DNA of 36,152 nt from Candidatus Adlerbacteria bacterium (GTDB lineage: Bacteria > Patescibacteriota > Minisyncoccia > Phycocordibacterales > SBAW01): contig JAPLUW010000001.1 in NCBI GenBank assembly GCA_026397405.1, forward strand, positions 303,825 to 339,976, written 5' to 3'. Under the pieces are notes generated by a model. It had not been told where the DNA came from, did no database searches, and was given only the letters and a program-made list of their open reading frames with translations. Position 1 is the stretch's first letter, and each line of letters starts with the position of its first letter. This document shows positions 33,819 through 36,152 of this stretch, one piece after another. Both the position numbers and the translations under genes were made by a program.

Positions 33819-34106
33819 ATGCAAAAACACTCTGGAAAAATTTTATTGTCACCGCGCATCACCGAAAAGGGCGCGTACCTAAGCGACCAGGACGCCTATG
33901 TGTTTAACGTTGCCCGCACGGCAAACAAGCACGAAGTTGCGGCCGCAGTATTTGAACTCTTTAAGGTAAAGCCGCGCATGGTCCGCATGTTGGCGACACC
34001 TCGCAAGCAGGTGATGACCCGCGGTACTAACCGCACTGGCATGACAGCGGGTGGCAAAAAGGCATATGTCTTTTTGAAGAAGGGTGACAAGATCGAGATT
34101 ATATAA
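33819..34106 (+). CDS. rplW: 50S ribosomal protein L23
   Basis: SPRITEKGAYLSDQDAYVFNVARTANKHEVAAAVFELFKVKPRMVRML. Confidence 0.94.
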   Translation: MQKHSGKILLSPRITEKGAYLSDQDAYVFNVARTANKHEVAAAVFELFKVKPRMVRMLATPRKQVMTRGTNRTGMTAGGKKAYVFLKKGDKIEII

Positions 34107-34195
34107 ATATATATAGAAATTTTTATGAAAAATTTATATAATCGTCGTTCGTTCGGAAATTAAAGCAAGCTTCATTTCTCTCACTTCACTAGATT

Positions 34196-35044
34196 ATGAA
34201 AACCTACAAACCATACACAAAATCGCGCCGCCACATGACCGGCATCAACTTCCGTGAGAAGTTGACCGCCAGCGAGCCGCACAAGGCGCTTACAACGGGA
34301 GGCAAGCGCTATGTTGGTCGCAACAATGCAGGCCGCATTACCGTGCGCCACAAGGGTGGTGGGCACAAGCGCCTTTTCCGCGATGTGGACTTTATGTACA
34401 AAAAACTTGTTCCTGCAGTTGTTGAAACTGTGGAATATGACCCAAACCGCTCAGGCTTTATCGGCCTCGTGCTCTACAAAGACGGTGAACGCCGCTACAT
34501 GTTGTTGCCAGGCTCTGCAAAGGTAGGGGACACAATACAGACTGGCGAAAATGTTCCTCCGACTCCGGGTAACCGTATGCCACTTAAGAGCGTTCCGATT
34601 GGCGCATTTGTATACAACGTAGAAATTAAGCCGGGTAACGGTGGTAAACTTGGCCGCTCGGCAGGTACCCACATTGAAGTTATCGCACGCGACCAAGGCT
34701 ACGCAGACTTGAAGATGCCTTCGTCAGAAGTCCGCAAAGTGCTCGACACGTGCTACGTAACCATTGGCGAAGTGTCGAACGACGAACACCACTTGGTGGT
34801 TGTTGGTAAGGCTGGCCGTTCGCGTTGGATGGGTATCCGCCCAACAGTCCGCGGTACTGCGATGAACCCTGTAGACCACCCACACGGCGGCGGTGAAGGC
34901 CGCCAGGGCCGTGGTTTGCGCCGCGCAAAGTCTGCCTGGGGTAAACCAACAGGCAAGGGACAGAAGACACGTACTCCTAAAAAGTATTCCAACTACCTTA
35001 TCGTCTCCCGCCGCAAAGTAGGCAAACGCGGAAGCGCTCAATAA
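34196..35044 (+). CDS. rplB: 50S ribosomal protein L2
   Basis: GRNNAGRITVRHKGGGHKRLFRDVDF, RGTAMNPVDHPHGGGEG. Confidence 0.97.
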   Translation: MKTYKPYTKSRRHMTGINFREKLTASEPHKALTTGGKRYVGRNNAGRITVRHKGGGHKRLFRDVDFMYKKLVPAVVETVEYDPNRSGFIGLVLYKDGERRYMLLPGSAKVGDTIQTGENVPPTPGNRMPLKSVPIGAFVYNVEIKPGNGGKLGRSAGTHIEVIARDQGYADLKMPSSEVRKVLDTCYVTIGEVSNDEHHLVVVGKAGRSRWMGIRPTVRGTAMNPVDHPHGGGEGRQGRGLRRAKSAWGKPTGKGQKTRTPKKYSNYLIVSRRKVGKRGSAQ

Positions 35045-35054
35045 AACAAAGAAA

Positions 35055-35086
35055 AAATCCCCGCTCACAAGGCGGGGATTGTCGTT
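35055..35086 (-). terminator. Terminator shared by rplB and the minus-strand orphan gene
   Basis: Minus strand AATCCCCGCCTTGTGAGCGGGGATTTTTTC. Confidence 0.75.
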
Positions 35087-35377
35087 TCAAGCTGTCTTAC
35101 CTGGAGCTGGGACGACAGCAGTCTGTGGGGCTTTTCTTTGCCCGTAGGTGATGGCCTGACAGAAGTCATGGAAGGTCTCGTCTTCCGTGAAGCCGGCGCT
35201 CCCGGGCACTACAATCGTAAGGGAGATGGTTCTCCCGTAGTTTTCCTGGACGGTCGCGCCAGGCTCATGCATCCCGTTCCGTCCAGACTGCGGGAACACG
35301 AGGTCTACGCCTGCGTCGAGTCCATTGAGATGTTGCGCAGCCGTTGTCTTTGCAAGTTTCACTACAGGGTCGGTCAT
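35087..35377 (-). CDS. Hypothetical 96-aa protein, oriented against the S10 operon
   Basis: [19 protein letters not shown]...; strong AAGGAGG Shine-Dalgarno 6 nt upstream, promoter-like TTGAAG-16-TATACT, terminator just after the stop. Confidence 0.65.
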   Translation of the reverse strand: MTDPVVKLAKTTAAQHLNGLDAGVDLVFPQSGRNGMHEPGATVQENYGRTISLTIVVPGSAGFTEDETFHDFCQAITYGQRKAPQTAVVPAPGKTA

Positions 35378-35408
35378 ACCATCCTCCTTCAAAAACTCAC
35401 TGCCTTAG

Positions 35409-35436
35409 AGTATACGGCCTAAATTTGACTCTTCAA
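35409..35436 (-). promoter_or_regulatory. Putative promoter of the 96-aa minus-strand gene
   Basis: Minus strand TTGAAG (35436-35431), 16-nt spacer, TATACT (35414-35409). Confidence 0.55.
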
Positions 35437-35490
35437 ACCTTACCTGCTAGTATCTTGGCAACACCCCGATCGGGGTTTTATTTTCGAAAT

Positions 35491-35850
35491 ATGGCTCGTA
35501 GTCTTAAAAAAGGTCCGTACGTGGACGAGAAGCTTCTCAAGAAGATTGAGGGCAAAAAACCGCAGACTGCTGCGGTTATTAATACGTGGGCACGTCGCAG
35601 CCAGATTGCCCCTGAAATGGTGGGCTTTAAGTTTGGCGTCTACAACGGCCGCGTACATGTTGAAGTATTAGTTTCTGAAGACATGGTAGGTCACCGTTTG
35701 GGTGAATTTTCGCCAACTAAAAAGTTCGTTCGTCACGGCGGTAAAATGCAGAAGGAAATGGAACAGAAGGCGAAGGAGTCTGAAATCGCATCTGCCCAGG
35801 CAGCAAAAGCAGCAACCGACACTAAAGCCGCTGCCGCAAAGAAAAAATAA
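35491..35850 (+). CDS. rpsS: 30S ribosomal protein S19 with Ala/Lys-rich C-terminal extension
   Basis: [76 protein letters not shown]; the ORF track start at 35344 is too far upstream. Confidence 0.96.
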   Translation: MARSLKKGPYVDEKLLKKIEGKKPQTAAVINTWARRSQIAPEMVGFKFGVYNGRVHVEVLVSEDMVGHRLGEFSPTKKFVRHGGKMQKEMEQKAKESEIASAQAAKAATDTKAAAAKKK

Positions 35851-35856
35851 ACCTAT

Positions 35857-36152
35857 ATGGACGCAATTGCATCACTTAAAAATTATCGCCAGGCTCCTCG
35901 CAAAGTGCGTTTGGTGGCCGACTTGGTACGCGGCAAACGCGCAGAACACGCGCTCGCGCTCCTTTCGATGTTGCCAAAGCGCGCATCGGACCCAATGGCA
36001 AAACTCATTAAGTCTGCCATTGCAAACGCACAAAACTTGAACGAAGGTAGTGCAGCTGCTGACTTGGTTATCTCCAAGATAGAAGTTAACGGCGGCATTG
36101 TCTTTAAACGCTCGATGCCTCGCGCACGTGGCCGCGCATCAGCAATAAAGAA
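35857..36152 (+). CDS. rplV: 50S ribosomal protein L22 (partial at window end)
   Basis: MDAIASLKNYRQAPRKVRLVADLVRGKRAEHALALLSMLPKRASDPMAKLIKSAIANAQNL; no stop before the window end. Confidence 0.94.
   Translation, partial: MDAIASLKNYRQAPRKVRLVADLVRGKRAEHALALLSMLPKRASDPMAKLIKSAIANAQNLNEGSAAADLVISKIEVNGGIVFKRSMPRARGRASAIK

Noticed and set aside
35138-35422. 94-aa plus-strand ORF between rplB and rpsS
   Set aside because: The opposite strand ORF has a strong SD, a promoter and a correctly placed terminator.
1-36152. CRISPR arrays, tRNA or rRNA genes, transposases
   Set aside because: No regularly spaced direct repeats, tRNA-like or rRNA sequences, or transposase/integrase-like ORFs were recognised by eye.

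Overview
The window looks like one contig from a Candidatus Patescibacteria (CPR) / Parcubacteria-type bacterium; this is inferred from gene content, small genes and gene style, not from a database search. The right part (about 24.2-36.15 kb) is a str/S10 ribosomal locus: rpmB, rpsL, rpsG, fusA, tuf, rpsJ, rplC, rplD, rplW, rplB, rpsS and partial rplV. It is broken up by a secreted peptidoglycan-binding protein and two small orphan genes. The middle holds housekeeping genes (hup, rny, clpP, tig, ppa, nusA, tpiA, pgk, recJ, rnhA, comEC, SOD) together with a class III nucleotide cyclase, a PlsC-HAD fusion, a TPR protein, a Cys-rich surface protein and a divergent PilB/GspE-like ATPase. The most notable content is at the left edge: a two-gene operon with a YcaO cyclodehydratase ending in the PxPxP motif (PHPFP) and a SagB-type flavin dehydrogenase, divergent from an Asp/Asn beta-hydroxylase-like gene. 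This is the core of an azol(in)e-forming RiPP (TOMM/LAP) pathway, cut by the window edge. Other observations: many genes have a -10-like box only 6-8 nt before the start codon (probable leaderless mRNAs), in contrast to small orphan genes with Shine-Dalgarno sites and their own terminators; tandem palindromes lie in the linker that replaces the trigger factor PPIase domain; there are three tail-to-tail coding overlaps; nusA and rplC have structured leaders. All calls come from reading the sequence; no searches were run.
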